From contig CAHJWG010000004.1 in NCBI GenBank assembly GCA_903642215.1, positions 62,001 through 126,000 on the forward strand: a DNA stretch of 64,000 nucleotides, read 5' to 3'. Under the pieces are notes generated by a model that was not told the origin of the DNA, searched no databases, and was given only the letters and a program-made list of their open reading frames with translations. Positions 35,437 to 44,752 of this stretch are shown here, one piece after another. Source of the DNA: Sphingobacteriaceae bacterium (lineage in GTDB: Bacteria > Bacteroidota > Bacteroidia > Sphingobacteriales > Sphingobacteriaceae). Numbering within the stretch: the stretch's first letter is position 1; each line of letters starts with the position of its first letter. Position numbers and translations under genes: made by a program.

Positions 35437-37179
35437 ATGAGTGATTTTCAGATAAAAAAATCCGGCACTACTTATGATGCTGTAATTGTTGGTTCTGGTG
35501 CAGGCGGCGGGATGGCCGGATATGTTTTAGCACATGCAGGTTTGAAAGTGCTGATGCTGGAAGCCGGTCCGTTTTTTGATCCGCAGAAAGATTCTCAGCA
35601 GCTAAAATTTTCTTACGAATCTCCGCGGAGAGGAGCAAGCACAACCCGGCCTTTCGGCGAGTTTGATGCGGCTTACGGCGGCTGGGAACTGGAGGGAGAA
35701 CCTTATACAACCACAGCTAATACACAGTTCGACTGGTTTCGTGCCCGTATGCTGGGTGGCCGCACCAATCACTGGGGAAGGATATCGTTGCGGATGGGTC
35801 CGAATGATTTTAAAAGCAATCATATTGACGGACTTACAGATGATTGGCCGATTACCTACGCCGATGTTAAACCTTTTTATGATAAAGTTGACCGTTTAAT
35901 CGGCGTTTACGGTACCGTGGAAGGTTTGGAAAATGAACCTGACGGGATTTTTCTTCCTCCGCCAAAGCCACGTCTTAACGAGTTATTTATTACGAAAGGA
36001 GCCAGAAAAGCAGGTGTAAAAGTTATCCCGGGCAGAGGTTCGGTTTTAACAGAAGCTTTGCCGGGCAATAATAGCCGCGGTGCCTGTTTTTTTTGCGGGC
36101 AATGCGGGCGCAGTTGTAAAGTTTACGGTGATTTTTCTGCATCCTCCTGTCTGGTTATCCCGGCTATCAAAACCGGAAATTTAAAAGTGATTCCAAACTC
36201 CATGGTTCGCGAAGTTTTAACCGATAAAAATGGTTTGGCTTCCGGCGTTTCCTATATTGATAAAAACGATTTGCAGGAATATCAGGTAAATGCAAAAATT
36301 GTTATTGTTGGTGCCAGTGCCGGCGAATCCGCACGTTTGCTGCTTAATTCCAAATCTGCCAGTCATCCAAACGGTCTGGCAAACAGCAGCGGTATCGTTG
36401 GTAAATATATTCATGATTCTACCGGTGCCGGTTTAAGCGGATTTTTGCCGCAATTGCTGGATCGCAAAAGATATAATGAAGACGGCGTGGGCAGCGTGCA
36501 TATTTATACACCGTGGTGGCTGGATAACAAAAAACTTGATTTCCCCCGCGGTTACCATATCGAATACGGCGGCGGCATGCACATGCCGTCTTACGGATTT
36601 GGCGGCGGCATGCAAAACCTGAACGGACTGGTTTCGGGCCGCGATGGTAAAAAGAAAGAAGCCGGTGGTTTTGGTATATCTTTAAAAGATGATTACCGCC
36701 GTTTTTATGGTACACAGGTTGGTATGGCCGGCCGAGGAACCGCTATTGCGCGGGAAACAAATTACTGTGAAATAGACCCGCAGGTGGTTGATAAATACGG
36801 GATTCCGGTATTGCGGTTTAATTATACCTGGTCAGCTGATGAAATAAAACAGGCAAAGCACATGCAGGAAACTTTCCAATCGATCATGCACGAAATGGGA
36901 GCTATAATCACCTCGAAAATTCAAGGCCCGGAAACCAATTACGGATTGGAAACGCCCGGCCGCATCATCCACGAAGTTGGAACGGTAAGAATGGGCGACG
37001 ATCCGAAAAAATCTGCTTTAAACAAATGGTGCCAGGCGCATGATTGTAAAAATTTATTTGTGGTAGATGCTGCGCCTTTTGTACAGCAAGGCGATAAAAA
37101 CGCTACCTGGACGATCCTCGCTTTATCAATGCGTACCAGTGAATATATATTGGATCAAAGAAAAAAACTGAACGTTTAA
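35437..37179 (+). CDS. GMC-family FAD-dependent oxidoreductase (membrane dehydrogenase large subunit type)
   Basis: 580 residues. N-terminal FAD fold DAVIVGSGAGGGMAGYVLAH with LMLEAGP, then RMLGGRTNHWGRISLRM, a GMC family signature. A Cys-rich segment CFFCGQCGRSCKVYG (near residue 215) resembles Fe-S or metal ligation seen in gluconate and related dehydrogenases. The C-terminus has HEVGTVRMG and NATWTILALSMRTSEY with active-site residues. The next gene, 20 bp downstream, is a subunit-3-like protein, so this is likely the catalytic subunit of a sugar or alcohol dehydrogenase feeding the respiratory chain. The substrate is unknown. Confidence 0.88.
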   Translation: MSDFQIKKSGTTYDAVIVGSGAGGGMAGYVLAHAGLKVLMLEAGPFFDPQKDSQQLKFSYESPRRGASTTRPFGEFDAAYGGWELEGEPYTTTANTQFDWFRARMLGGRTNHWGRISLRMGPNDFKSNHIDGLTDDWPITYADVKPFYDKVDRLIGVYGTVEGLENEPDGIFLPPPKPRLNELFITKGARKAGVKVIPGRGSVLTEALPGNNSRGACFFCGQCGRSCKVYGDFSASSCLVIPAIKTGNLKVIPNSMVREVLTDKNGLASGVSYIDKNDLQEYQVNAKIVIVGASAGESARLLLNSKSASHPNGLANSSGIVGKYIHDSTGAGLSGFLPQLLDRKRYNEDGVGSVHIYTPWWLDNKKLDFPRGYHIEYGGGMHMPSYGFGGGMQNLNGLVSGRDGKKKEAGGFGISLKDDYRRFYGTQVGMAGRGTAIARETNYCEIDPQVVDKYGIPVLRFNYTWSADEIKQAKHMQETFQSIMHEMGAIITSKIQGPETNYGLETPGRIIHEVGTVRMGDDPKKSALNKWCQAHDCKNLFVVDAAPFVQQGDKNATWTILALSMRTSEYILDQRKKLNV

Positions 37180-37198
37180 CTGTTTTTATCAACACAAA

Positions 37199-37834
37199 AT
37201 GAATAGAAGAGATTCGCTGAAAGCAATCGGTTTAACCACACTTTCTACAGCATTATTATTGGATGCCTGCAAACACGATTCACCTAAAACAGCTGAAGAT
37301 GTTAAAGCTAATCCGCCGGGAAATGAAGCCGGCATACAGCCTTTTGAAGCAGAAAGAACAAAAAAATTAAAAGCTGATACCTTTTTTACCAAGCCGGAAA
37401 TGGCAACGATTACCGTTTTGGGAGATATTATTATCCCGAAAGATGCACATTCCGGAAGTGCATCGGATGCCAAAGTGCCTGAGTTTATCGAGTTTATTGT
37501 GAAAGACATCCCGGAACATCAAATCCCGATGCGCGGTGGTTTACGCTGGTTAAATTTGCAATGCCTTAACCGTTACAACCATGCTTTTGTGGATTGCAGT
37601 GCGCAGCAGCAAATAGAAATGGTAACGGATATTGCTTATCCTTTAAAAGCAAAACCTGAAATGATACAGGGAGTGAACTTTTTTAATCGGATGCGCGACC
37701 TTACCGCTACCGGATTTTTTACCAGCGAAATGGGTACTAAAGACATTGGTTATGCCGGAAACCAGCCCAACCAATGGAAAGGTGTACCGGAAGATGTGTT
37801 AAAGCAGTACGGAATGGAAAGTGTGAAGGTTTAA
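37199..37834 (+). CDS. Gluconate 2-dehydrogenase subunit 3-like protein
   Basis: 211 residues. The N-terminus MNRRDSLKAIGLTTLSTALL then LDAC combines a twin-arginine motif with a possible lipobox, so the folded complex could be exported through Tat and anchored by Cys25. The body (TVLGDIIIPKDAHSGSASDA, later FFNRMRDLTATGFFTSEMG and DIGYAGNQPNQWKGVP) is typical of the small subunit that escorts GMC dehydrogenases. The third component, a cytochrome c subunit, is absent here. Confidence 0.88.
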   Translation: MNRRDSLKAIGLTTLSTALLLDACKHDSPKTAEDVKANPPGNEAGIQPFEAERTKKLKADTFFTKPEMATITVLGDIIIPKDAHSGSASDAKVPEFIEFIVKDIPEHQIPMRGGLRWLNLQCLNRYNHAFVDCSAQQQIEMVTDIAYPLKAKPEMIQGVNFFNRMRDLTATGFFTSEMGTKDIGYAGNQPNQWKGVPEDVLKQYGMESVKV

Positions 37835-37846
37835 AAAAATAGAAGT

Positions 37847-37951
37847 AAGCTATCAGCCGTTAGCTTTCAGCAATCATCCACTAAATGCTTCTTTTGTGAT
37901 ATAAATTTAGTTTATTTTTTCTTAAAGCTAATAACTTATAGCTGATAGCTT
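37847..37951. repeat. Intergenic inverted repeat (AGCTATCAGC family)
   Basis: Arms AAGCTATCAGCCGTTAGC (from 37847) and CTTATAGCTGATAGCTT (to 37951) flank an element copy, TGCTTCTTTTG at 37886-37896. The palindrome fills the gap between two convergent genes. A related palindrome lies at 61448-61528. Confidence 0.65.
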
Positions 37952-37953
37952 AT

Positions 37954-39012
37954 TTATTGTAATTTTACTCTTGGATCAATCCAAACATAAATTACATCTA
38001 CCATTAAATTGATAATAACGAAGATAAATGCGATAAATAATATCGCACCCATAATTATAGGGAAATCTGAAGTTTCAAGCGCATCCACTGTAGCTTTCCC
38101 CAAGCCGTTGTAACCAAAAATATATTCTACAAAAAATGAACCGGCCAGCAGCGAAGCAAACCACGTGGCAATTGCGGTAACCACCGGGTTTAAAGCGTTT
38201 TTTAAGGCATGTTTATAAATGATACTGTTTTTATCCAACCCTTTTGCTTTTGCTGTGCGGATATAATCCTGGCCTAAAACATCTAACATTGAATTTCGGG
38301 TGAGTTGCACGATCAAAGCGAGCGGCCGTAAACCTAAAGTTATTATCGGTAAAATCAGGTTTTTCCACAAAATTACTTCTCCTTTAAACGGATCGTAACC
38401 GGTCAAACTGCCAGACATATTGAGGCCGGTATGTTTACTCAGCACAAAACCAAAGAGCCAGGCAATGATGATCCCGGCAAAAAAAGAAGGTGCCGAAATA
38501 CCGATGATAGAAAAGCTGACGGCCAGTTTATCAATCCACGTGTTTTGATGTACGGCCGCCAGTACACCTAAAAATATACCGATAAAAGAAGCAAAAATCA
38601 TGGCGGTTGTAGCCAAAATTAAAGTATTCGGAATAACGGCCAGCAACGTTGCCGCAACATCTTTCCGAGTTTGATAGGAGCGGCGCAAATACGGCCATTT
38701 TAAAGCTAGAACTCGGTTTTTGTTAAGGTTGAACAGTTTTACATAGCGGTATTTTTGCTGCTCCGAAGCTGTATTTTTATGAAAACCGATGGGAGAAAGA
38801 TCATTCAGATAATAGGCAAACTGCACCGGAATCGGCTTATCCAAACCAAATTCCTTGCGTACGGCTTCTAAAGATTGTACATCAGCACGTTGGCCTTGCG
38901 TCATCCGGGCAGGATCGGCAGGCAAAATATTAAACAGGAAAAACACCACGACTACTACGCCAAACATCACGGCAAATCCGTACAGTAATTTGCGGAGGAT
39001 GTAGCGGATCAT
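37954..39012 (-). CDS. ABC transporter permease, OppB/DppB type
   Basis: 352 residues with six TM helices in the binding-protein-dependent permease layout: the N-terminal helix KLLYGFAVMFGVVVVVFFLF, the peptide-permease feature FNILPADPARMTQGQRADVQ, and the EAA-like loop near DVLGQDYIRTAKAKGLDKNS. It should import peptides or nickel-like solutes, but no second permease, ATPase or binding protein is adjacent. Its start overlaps the stop of the upstream ATPase gene by 4 bp. Confidence 0.9.
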   Translation of the reverse strand: MIRYILRKLLYGFAVMFGVVVVVFFLFNILPADPARMTQGQRADVQSLEAVRKEFGLDKPIPVQFAYYLNDLSPIGFHKNTASEQQKYRYVKLFNLNKNRVLALKWPYLRRSYQTRKDVAATLLAVIPNTLILATTAMIFASFIGIFLGVLAAVHQNTWIDKLAVSFSIIGISAPSFFAGIIIAWLFGFVLSKHTGLNMSGSLTGYDPFKGEVILWKNLILPIITLGLRPLALIVQLTRNSMLDVLGQDYIRTAKAKGLDKNSIIYKHALKNALNPVVTAIATWFASLLAGSFFVEYIFGYNGLGKATVDALETSDFPIIMGAILFIAFIFVIINLMVDVIYVWIDPRVKLQ

Positions 39013-40658
39013 TTGGTTAAAACTGCTGCTATATTAGTTTTAAACCAGTCGGTTTTAGCGAGATCAGTAGGATTTAAATTTTGCCTTTCCGGGATTTGTT
39101 TTCCGTAATCTTTTGCCGGGAAAACTTTATAGAAAGTTTCGAAATCTTCTGAATCAAACATTTCAATAATTTTTTGATTGTTGGATCTGATTGCTTTTAA
39201 CTTCTTAGCATTTTCATTTTCTCTATAAAAAGGATAGCTATCTCTGGCAACCATAAGTCCTATTAATATTTTGTCTCTTATTGTTCTATTTTCTGTTTTG
39301 ATAGAATTTATATAACCGACCTTATTAAATTCATTACTACCAGCTTTAAAATACTCTTCTAAATTATCCGGATGGAAAAGATAATTTTCAATTGAGTAAT
39401 AGGTTAAAATATAAAGGTTTTTATATCGCTGTAATAAATCAATTCTTTCATCATCTGTCAAATAATCTCTGTCGATCAATCCATTATAACTTGGATTATT
39501 TTTAGTCTTGTAAAATACATCCGCTTTGTTCTGCGCATTAAAGAAAATTGTATCCGCAATATTCAAACTATTATAAATCGAAGTATCTGTATTTTCTGAA
39601 AAAACAATCCTTTTACCTTCAAAAACTTTCGACAAAAACTCTTTACTTACGGCAATTTCAAAAACATCGAAGTTCTTTTTAGGTGAAGGCGTGATAACTT
39701 GTGGCAAATCAAAGTTTAGATTATCAAAATCAATTATGGCCGCATGTTCTGCTTCATTTGCATATTCAATAAATCCAAGTGAGTGGCTGGCTGTCCACAA
39801 TTGACAATTTTTTGGAATCCAATTTTCGGTAATTTCCTTTAACAAATTTTTTTGAAGTTGTGTATTGAGATGGAGATCGATTTCATCTAAAAAGTAAATT
39901 GTATCTTGAAAATATTCTTTTCTTGTAAGTAGGTTGAGAAGTATATTAAATATTTCTTTTTCTCCGCTGCTTAAATAATCATAAGGAATTGTTGAAGAGC
40001 CTTTTTTAAATAAGATTTCAGCAGTGTTTCCATCCAGCGGTGGTTTTATTGAGATTAATTTGATACTTACGTTTTCATCTAACCCAAAAATATTTTCAAA
40101 AGACTTATTAATTGGACTTATGTAACTGTCTTTAATTTGAGTAGTTGATATATCACTTTTAAAAACATCTGATAAAATTGAAGAAGTAACTTTTTCAATA
40201 TCATTTTCAAATCTGTTATCCCGATCAATATAAGTTTGAGGACGATCTGTATCATTCTCAAAAGAGAAATTAACTTGTCCTAAAGAAGTCCGCGTTAATT
40301 TGGGTATTTGCCTTACGCTCGTTCGGCCATAAAAACTTTGTTTTTTTAAATTTCCTAAGTTATTTGATGGATGTAATGTTTCAATAATTAAACTATTTGA
40401 ATTGTCTGATTCATTGGTTGTTACTATAACATTAAAATCTTTAGATTCATTTTTAATATAGTAATAGGAGTCAGACCTAGAAAGACCTACTCTTCCCATT
40501 TTATTTAAAAATTCAAATGCATCAAAAACAGAAGATTTCCCAGAACCATTTGCCCCAATTAATAAAACCAATTTTGCCGGTTCACTTAATGACGTCAAAT
40601 CAATCGTTAAATCATCAAAACGTTTAAAGTTTTTTAGTTCAAGTTTGGTAATCTTCAT
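39009..40658 (-). CDS. AAA ATPase fused to a TOPRIM/DUF4435-like domain (OLD/PARIS-like)
   Basis: 549 residues. The N-terminal 320 form an SMC/RecF-like ATPase: MKITKLELKNFKRFDDLTID, Walker A LIGANGSGKSSVFDAF, signature DYLSSGEKEIFNILL, Walker B TIYFLDEIDLHLN, and His switch WTASHSLGF. The C-terminal part has FSENTDTSIY and GLIDRDYL (Glu and DxD of a TOPRIM-like site) then YILTYYSIENYLFHP, matching DUF4435. This pairing is that of the PARIS defence proteins AriA and AriB, sometimes fused, and of OLD nucleases. The gene is conspicuously AT-rich, yet sits in a tight operon (9 bp after BT_3928, 4-bp overlap with the permease). Defence function is inferred. Confidence 0.75.
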   Translation of the reverse strand: MKITKLELKNFKRFDDLTIDLTSLSEPAKLVLLIGANGSGKSSVFDAFEFLNKMGRVGLSRSDSYYYIKNESKDFNVIVTTNESDNSNSLIIETLHPSNNLGNLKKQSFYGRTSVRQIPKLTRTSLGQVNFSFENDTDRPQTYIDRDNRFENDIEKVTSSILSDVFKSDISTTQIKDSYISPINKSFENIFGLDENVSIKLISIKPPLDGNTAEILFKKGSSTIPYDYLSSGEKEIFNILLNLLTRKEYFQDTIYFLDEIDLHLNTQLQKNLLKEITENWIPKNCQLWTASHSLGFIEYANEAEHAAIIDFDNLNFDLPQVITPSPKKNFDVFEIAVSKEFLSKVFEGKRIVFSENTDTSIYNSLNIADTIFFNAQNKADVFYKTKNNPSYNGLIDRDYLTDDERIDLLQRYKNLYILTYYSIENYLFHPDNLEEYFKAGSNEFNKVGYINSIKTENRTIRDKILIGLMVARDSYPFYRENENAKKLKAIRSNNQKIIEMFDSEDFETFYKVFPAKDYGKQIPERQNLNPTDLAKTDWFKTNIAAVLTK

Positions 40659-40667
40659 AATTTAAAA

Positions 40668-41819
40668 CTACTGTTTGCCAATATATTTATCCACCAACTC
40701 TTCATATTTTGGCAAATTATGGTAATGCCATTTGCCAATAACCGTTCCGTTTTTCATCAACAGAACACCGGGATTTGCTCTTACAATTGTTTTAAGCGGA
40801 ACGCCGTCGGCATAAAAAATCTCCGTAAATAGTTTATGTTTTTTGCTGAAAGCTTCTGCATCGTGAGCCGAATTGGAAGTTAATAAAACCGTGCGAACGT
40901 TAAAGTTTTGTGTGAGATTTAAAGATAATGCATTGATTTTATTGATGGCATCGCTATTGGTTTCATTCAAATTATAAGCAACTATCAGCAAGTTATAAAA
41001 CGGATTTTCCAGCAACTCTTTGGTGTAATCGTTTCCCTGCGCATCAGAAATGTTCAAGTCTGCAATTTTTGCCGAAAAACCTTTTTTGACTAAAACGCTG
41101 GTTGGTTCACCTACAATTTCCCAATTGTTATCTTTCCAAATACCGGATTTTAAATATTCCTTATTGGTGATGCTTCTTTTATCGCCTGTTTTTTTGTTGT
41201 GTAAATTGTAGGTGATTTCATATTCATCCGGAACGGCATCTTTCGGAACCTTCATTTCTTCCGGCAAATTTGCGCCGACTTTATAAGGCAGAAAATCAAT
41301 CACCGGCAAAAAATTATAAGTATAAATGCCCACGCCAAACGAAAAAATGGTTGCTAAAAGAAGCATTATGCTTTCTGTTTTTTTACCGAATAAAGGCTGA
41401 ATCAAATTCCGATTGAGGAAAATAATTACAATCAGCAGCAGCAAAACCAAATCTTTACTGAACGATTGCCAGGGCGTTAACGGAATCGCATCACCAAAAC
41501 AGCCGCAGCTTTGCACTACTTTAAACGCCGCCGAATAAAAAGTGAGAAACGTGAAGAAAATGATTAGCAAAAGTAATCCCCAGGCAACCTGTTTTCCTCG
41601 TGCGCCAATCAGCAAAGTAAAACCAAAAAGCATTTCCAGCGCGCATAAAAAAATCGATAAAGCAAGTGCAATTCCGTTTAAAAATGTGGTGTGGAAAACC
41701 TCAAAATATTCGACTAATTTATAGGAAAACCCAAGCGGATCATTAGCTTTGATCAAACCGGAAAAAATGAACAATAACCCAACTGCAATCCGGCAAAACC
41801 ACAACATATTCTTTCTCAT
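40668..41819 (-). CDS. BT_3928-family membrane protein (DoxX-like plus thioredoxin-like domain)
   Basis: 383 residues. The first 175 are a DoxX-type four-TM module (ICRIAVGLLFIFSGLIKAND, ALALSIFLCALEMLFGFTLL, a further pair, and ESIMLLLATIFSFGVGIYTY). The rest is periplasmic and thioredoxin-like without a CxxC (FYNLLIVAYNLNETNSDAIN then NPGVLLMKNGTVIGKWH). Conserved Cys residues near VVQSCGCFGDAIP lie in the membrane part. A Bacteroidota-specific family of unknown role. Overlaps the DUF1599 gene by 4 bp. Two element copies lie inside the coding region (41171 and 41355). Confidence 0.82.
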   Translation of the reverse strand: MRKNMLWFCRIAVGLLFIFSGLIKANDPLGFSYKLVEYFEVFHTTFLNGIALALSIFLCALEMLFGFTLLIGARGKQVAWGLLLLIIFFTFLTFYSAAFKVVQSCGCFGDAIPLTPWQSFSKDLVLLLLIVIIFLNRNLIQPLFGKKTESIMLLLATIFSFGVGIYTYNFLPVIDFLPYKVGANLPEEMKVPKDAVPDEYEITYNLHNKKTGDKRSITNKEYLKSGIWKDNNWEIVGEPTSVLVKKGFSAKIADLNISDAQGNDYTKELLENPFYNLLIVAYNLNETNSDAINKINALSLNLTQNFNVRTVLLTSNSAHDAEAFSKKHKLFTEIFYADGVPLKTIVRANPGVLLMKNGTVIGKWHYHNLPKYEELVDKYIGKQ

Positions 41820-42370
41820 TTCACATCCGATTTTATCAAGGCAAAAACAGCATAATTCAACATATCCTGGTAGTTTGCTTTTACACCTTCCGAAGCCAGC
41901 GTTTGGCCTCCGTTATCTTCAATTTGCTTTACGCGAAGCAGTTTCATCAAAATTAAATCTGTTAACGAACTGATACGCATTTCCCGCCAGGCTTCGCCAT
42001 AATCGTGATTTTTGGCCAGCATCAGTTCGTATGTTTCCTTAACTTTTTGGTCGTAAAAAACGCTTGCATCTTCCACCGTAATTTCCATTGGTGAAGCTGG
42101 TTCCAGTTCCAGTTGCAGCATTCCCATCACACAATAATTTACAATTCCGATGTATTCGCCTGTAATCCCGTCACCAACTTTACTGATTTTAGTTTCTTCT
42201 AAAGTCCTGATTCGTTGAGCTTTAATAAAAATCTGATCAGTAATAGAAGTCGGGCGGAGGATACGCCAGGCCGTGCCGTAATCTTTTGTTTTTTTGATAA
42301 AAAGCGTTTTGCAAACCCGGATAACGGCTTGATATTCGGCTTCGGTATTGTTCAAAATAGTAGGATTCAA
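41816..42370 (-). CDS. DUF1599 domain-containing protein
   Basis: 184 residues built of two homologous halves: KTKDYGTAWRILRPTSITDQ then KNHDYGEAWREMRISSLTDL, each followed by a K-RI/L-E segment. This internal duplication is the DUF1599 signature; the fold is probably all-helical. Function unknown; in Bacteroidota it is regularly next to BT_3928, as here, with an ATGA overlap. It diverges from folP across 56 bp. Confidence 0.87.
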   Translation of the reverse strand: MNPTILNNTEAEYQAVIRVCKTLFIKKTKDYGTAWRILRPTSITDQIFIKAQRIRTLEETKISKVGDGITGEYIGIVNYCVMGMLQLELEPASPMEITVEDASVFYDQKVKETYELMLAKNHDYGEAWREMRISSLTDLILMKLLRVKQIEDNGGQTLASEGVKANYQDMLNYAVFALIKSDVK

Positions 42371-42426
42371 TTTTAATTCGATATTTGTTTGCAGGATTTG
42401 TACAGATATTTTTCCTGTTTTTTAAG

Positions 42427-43284
42427 ATGGTTAAAGATACATTTTTTCAGAAAAAAGTTACGCTAAATGCAGGTGGCAAGTTGATCGATTTAAGTATACC
42501 GAAAGTGATGGGCATTATCAATGTTACGCCTGATTCTTTTTTTGCCGGAAGCCGGAAGCCAGCTGCAAGCGATGCTGTTTTTATGGCAGAAAAAATGTTA
42601 AGCGAAGGTGCGGATTTCTTGGATATTGGTGCATATTCTTCTCGGCCGGGTGCCGAGGATATTTCTGCGGAAGAAGAAACAGACCGTTTACTGCCTGTTG
42701 TTGAGGCAATTAAGAAAGATTTTCCGGAGGCTGTTTTATCCGTGGATACTTTTCGGGCTTCCGTTGCAGAAGCAGCAATTAAAGCCGGGGCGCACATCAT
42801 CAACGATATTTCGGGTGGCAATTTAGATGAAAATATGTTTGCTACCGTTGCCCGTTTACAGGTTCCGTATATTTTAATGCACCTAAAAGGCACACCGCAG
42901 AACATGATCGAGCATGCGCAATACGAAGATATTTTTGCGGAAGTATTTGATTATTTTGCGGAGAAAGCTTACCGCTTAAAAGAACTGCACGTGCATGATG
43001 TGATCCTTGATCCGGGTTTTGGTTTTGCCAAAACCCGCGGGCAAAGTTTTGAATTACTGCAGCAAATGAAAGGTTTTGAATTGCTCAATCTTCCAATCCT
43101 GACTGGTATTTCCCGAAAAGGAATGATTTACAAAACGTTAGGCGGAACGGCAGAAACAGCTTTAAACGGAACCACGGTTTTAAACACGATGGCACTGCTA
43201 AACGGTACTTCAATTTTACGTGTGCATGATGTGAAAGAAGCGGTAGAAGCGGTGCAGTTGTTTGAGGCTTATCAGGAGGCATAG
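42427..43284 (+). CDS. folP: Dihydropteroate synthase
   Basis: A 285-residue TIM-barrel enzyme joining p-aminobenzoate to dihydropterin pyrophosphate in folate synthesis. The ATG at 42427 (MVKDTFFQKKVTLN) is preferred to an upstream one at 42385, which overlaps the divergent promoter region. Signatures are KVMGIINVTPDSFFAGS, GADFLDIGAYSSRPGAE, SVDTFRASVA, HIINDISGG, DVILDPGFGFAKT and LTGISRKGMI. The last 100 bp are repeated at 44753-44852, so the present C-terminus (LFEAYQEA) may not be the ancestral one. Confidence 0.95.
   Translation: MVKDTFFQKKVTLNAGGKLIDLSIPKVMGIINVTPDSFFAGSRKPAASDAVFMAEKMLSEGADFLDIGAYSSRPGAEDISAEEETDRLLPVVEAIKKDFPEAVLSVDTFRASVAEAAIKAGAHIINDISGGNLDENMFATVARLQVPYILMHLKGTPQNMIEHAQYEDIFAEVFDYFAEKAYRLKELHVHDVILDPGFGFAKTRGQSFELLQQMKGFELLNLPILTGISRKGMIYKTLGGTAETALNGTTVLNTMALLNGTSILRVHDVKEAVEAVQLFEAYQEA
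43177..43276 (+). repeat. 100-bp direct repeat, copy 1 (3' end of folP)
   Basis: GTTTTAAACACGATGGCACT... matches 44753-44852 with three mismatches by eye (97% identity) at a period of 1576 bp. Confidence 0.9.
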
Positions 43285-43389
43285 AAGATTTACAAATCAG
43301 ATTTAATAATTGATACAAATGATGAAATAGCACTTGAATTATTGATTGAAGAATTACAGACAACAAAAGGAAGTAAAGCTTGTACTTAA
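43285..43389 (+). other. Orphan reading-frame fragment after folP
   Basis: In frame with folP past its TAG, 34 sense codons run to TAA at 43387 (KIYKSDLIIDTNDEIALELL then IEELQTTKGSKACT) with protein-like composition but no start codon. It could be a remnant of another gene's end brought in with the insertion. Confidence 0.35.
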
Positions 43390-43442
43390 AGCTCAGTTTA
43401 GTTAGCTTCGTAAGAACCTATATTATTTTTTAATAAAATTTT

Positions 43443-44741
43443 ATGAGAAGAATTCTTACCATCTGCCTGCTTTTGGTAACCAGTTTTGCCACGGCACAAA
43501 AAAGTACAGGTATTCAATTTCTGCAGGGCTTAAACTGGGTACAGATTAAAGAAAAAGCCTTAAAAGAAAATAAATATATTTTTGTAGATGGCTTTACAAC
43601 TTGGTGTGGTCCATGCAGGAAGATGGCGCAGGAAATATTTCCGCAGCAGAAAGTAGGAGAGTTTTTTAACCAAAACTTTATCAATGTTGCTGTTCAATTT
43701 GATGTAACTAAAAACGACAACGAAGAAGTAAAAAATTGGTACAAAGAGGCAAAAACTTTCAATGAGAAATATCAGATCGATCTCTATCCAACTTATTTGT
43801 TTTTCAATTCGCAGGGAGAATTAATACATAGGATTAATGGCGCAACATTTAATGCAAATGAATTTATTGCAAAAGCAAAAAATGCTTTAGAACCTGCTAC
43901 ACAATATATAACCTTAAAGCAACAATTTAAAAAAGGAAATAAAGACCCTAATTTCCTTTTAGCATTAACAAAAGCAACACAGCGCGCGAATGATTCTAAA
44001 TTTATCCCCATAGTAGCAAATGCTTATTTAGGCACTCAACAGAATCTTTTAACTGAAGAAAATTTAAAACTGATTTTACTGGCTACTACCAAAAGTACAG
44101 ATGTAGGATTTAAAGTTTTGCGTAATCATGCTGCAGAAGTTGATGCCATTGCAGGAAAAGGAAAAAGCTCTGAAAAAGTAAGAACAATTGTGTTTGATGA
44201 AGTAATGCTTCCATATTTAAATATCGGAGGTAAAAAGACTGAATATGGCGGTGGAATGATTGCTTATGAAGGAAAGCCTCGTGTAAATGTCGATTGGGAA
44301 GAAGCAAGAAACAAACTGTTGCCAAAATATGGAGACTTAGCGGATGAAATAATATTGGAGGCAAAGCTCTTTTATTATAGGGAACGGGACAACTGGCCTC
44401 AATTTACTAAAGCGGTGTCTGCTTATGTCTATCAATCAGGTAATTCTATTAATAGGAATAAAGTTGATTCTTACGCAAATGACATATTTGTTTTCAGTAA
44501 TGATACAACCTGTTTAAACGCCGCTATTGACTGGTCGAATAAAATTTATTTAGAAGTAAAAGATGAAAATATGCAAACCTACTTACAATATTTGTTTACG
44601 CTTGGAAATCTATTATATAAGTCTGGAAAAAAAGAACCCGGCATTGCTAATCTTGAAGAAGTTTTGCACAAAGTTGGTGGCAAAGATGAACGGTTAATAA
44701 AGACAATTGCCAAAATGAAAAATGGTGAAAAAACTTGGTAA
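43443..44741 (+). CDS. Thioredoxin-family secreted protein
   Basis: 432 residues. A signal peptide (RRILTICLLLVTSFATAQ) precedes a thioredoxin-like domain of about 130 residues with the redox motif in VDGFTTWCGPCRKMAQEIF and cis-Pro region IDLYPTYLFFNSQGE. The remaining 280 residues are helical and repeat-like (TPR-like), ending GIANLEEVLHKVGGKDERL. Expected in the periplasm. AT-rich relative to folP and enclosed between two copies of the folP 3' end, so it may be a recent insertion. Confidence 0.82.
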   Translation: MRRILTICLLLVTSFATAQKSTGIQFLQGLNWVQIKEKALKENKYIFVDGFTTWCGPCRKMAQEIFPQQKVGEFFNQNFINVAVQFDVTKNDNEEVKNWYKEAKTFNEKYQIDLYPTYLFFNSQGELIHRINGATFNANEFIAKAKNALEPATQYITLKQQFKKGNKDPNFLLALTKATQRANDSKFIPIVANAYLGTQQNLLTEENLKLILLATTKSTDVGFKVLRNHAAEVDAIAGKGKSSEKVRTIVFDEVMLPYLNIGGKKTEYGGGMIAYEGKPRVNVDWEEARNKLLPKYGDLADEIILEAKLFYYRERDNWPQFTKAVSAYVYQSGNSINRNKVDSYANDIFVFSNDTTCLNAAIDWSNKIYLEVKDENMQTYLQYLFTLGNLLYKSGKKEPGIANLEEVLHKVGGKDERLIKTIAKMKNGEKTW

Positions 44742-44752
44742 ATGTAAAGTCA

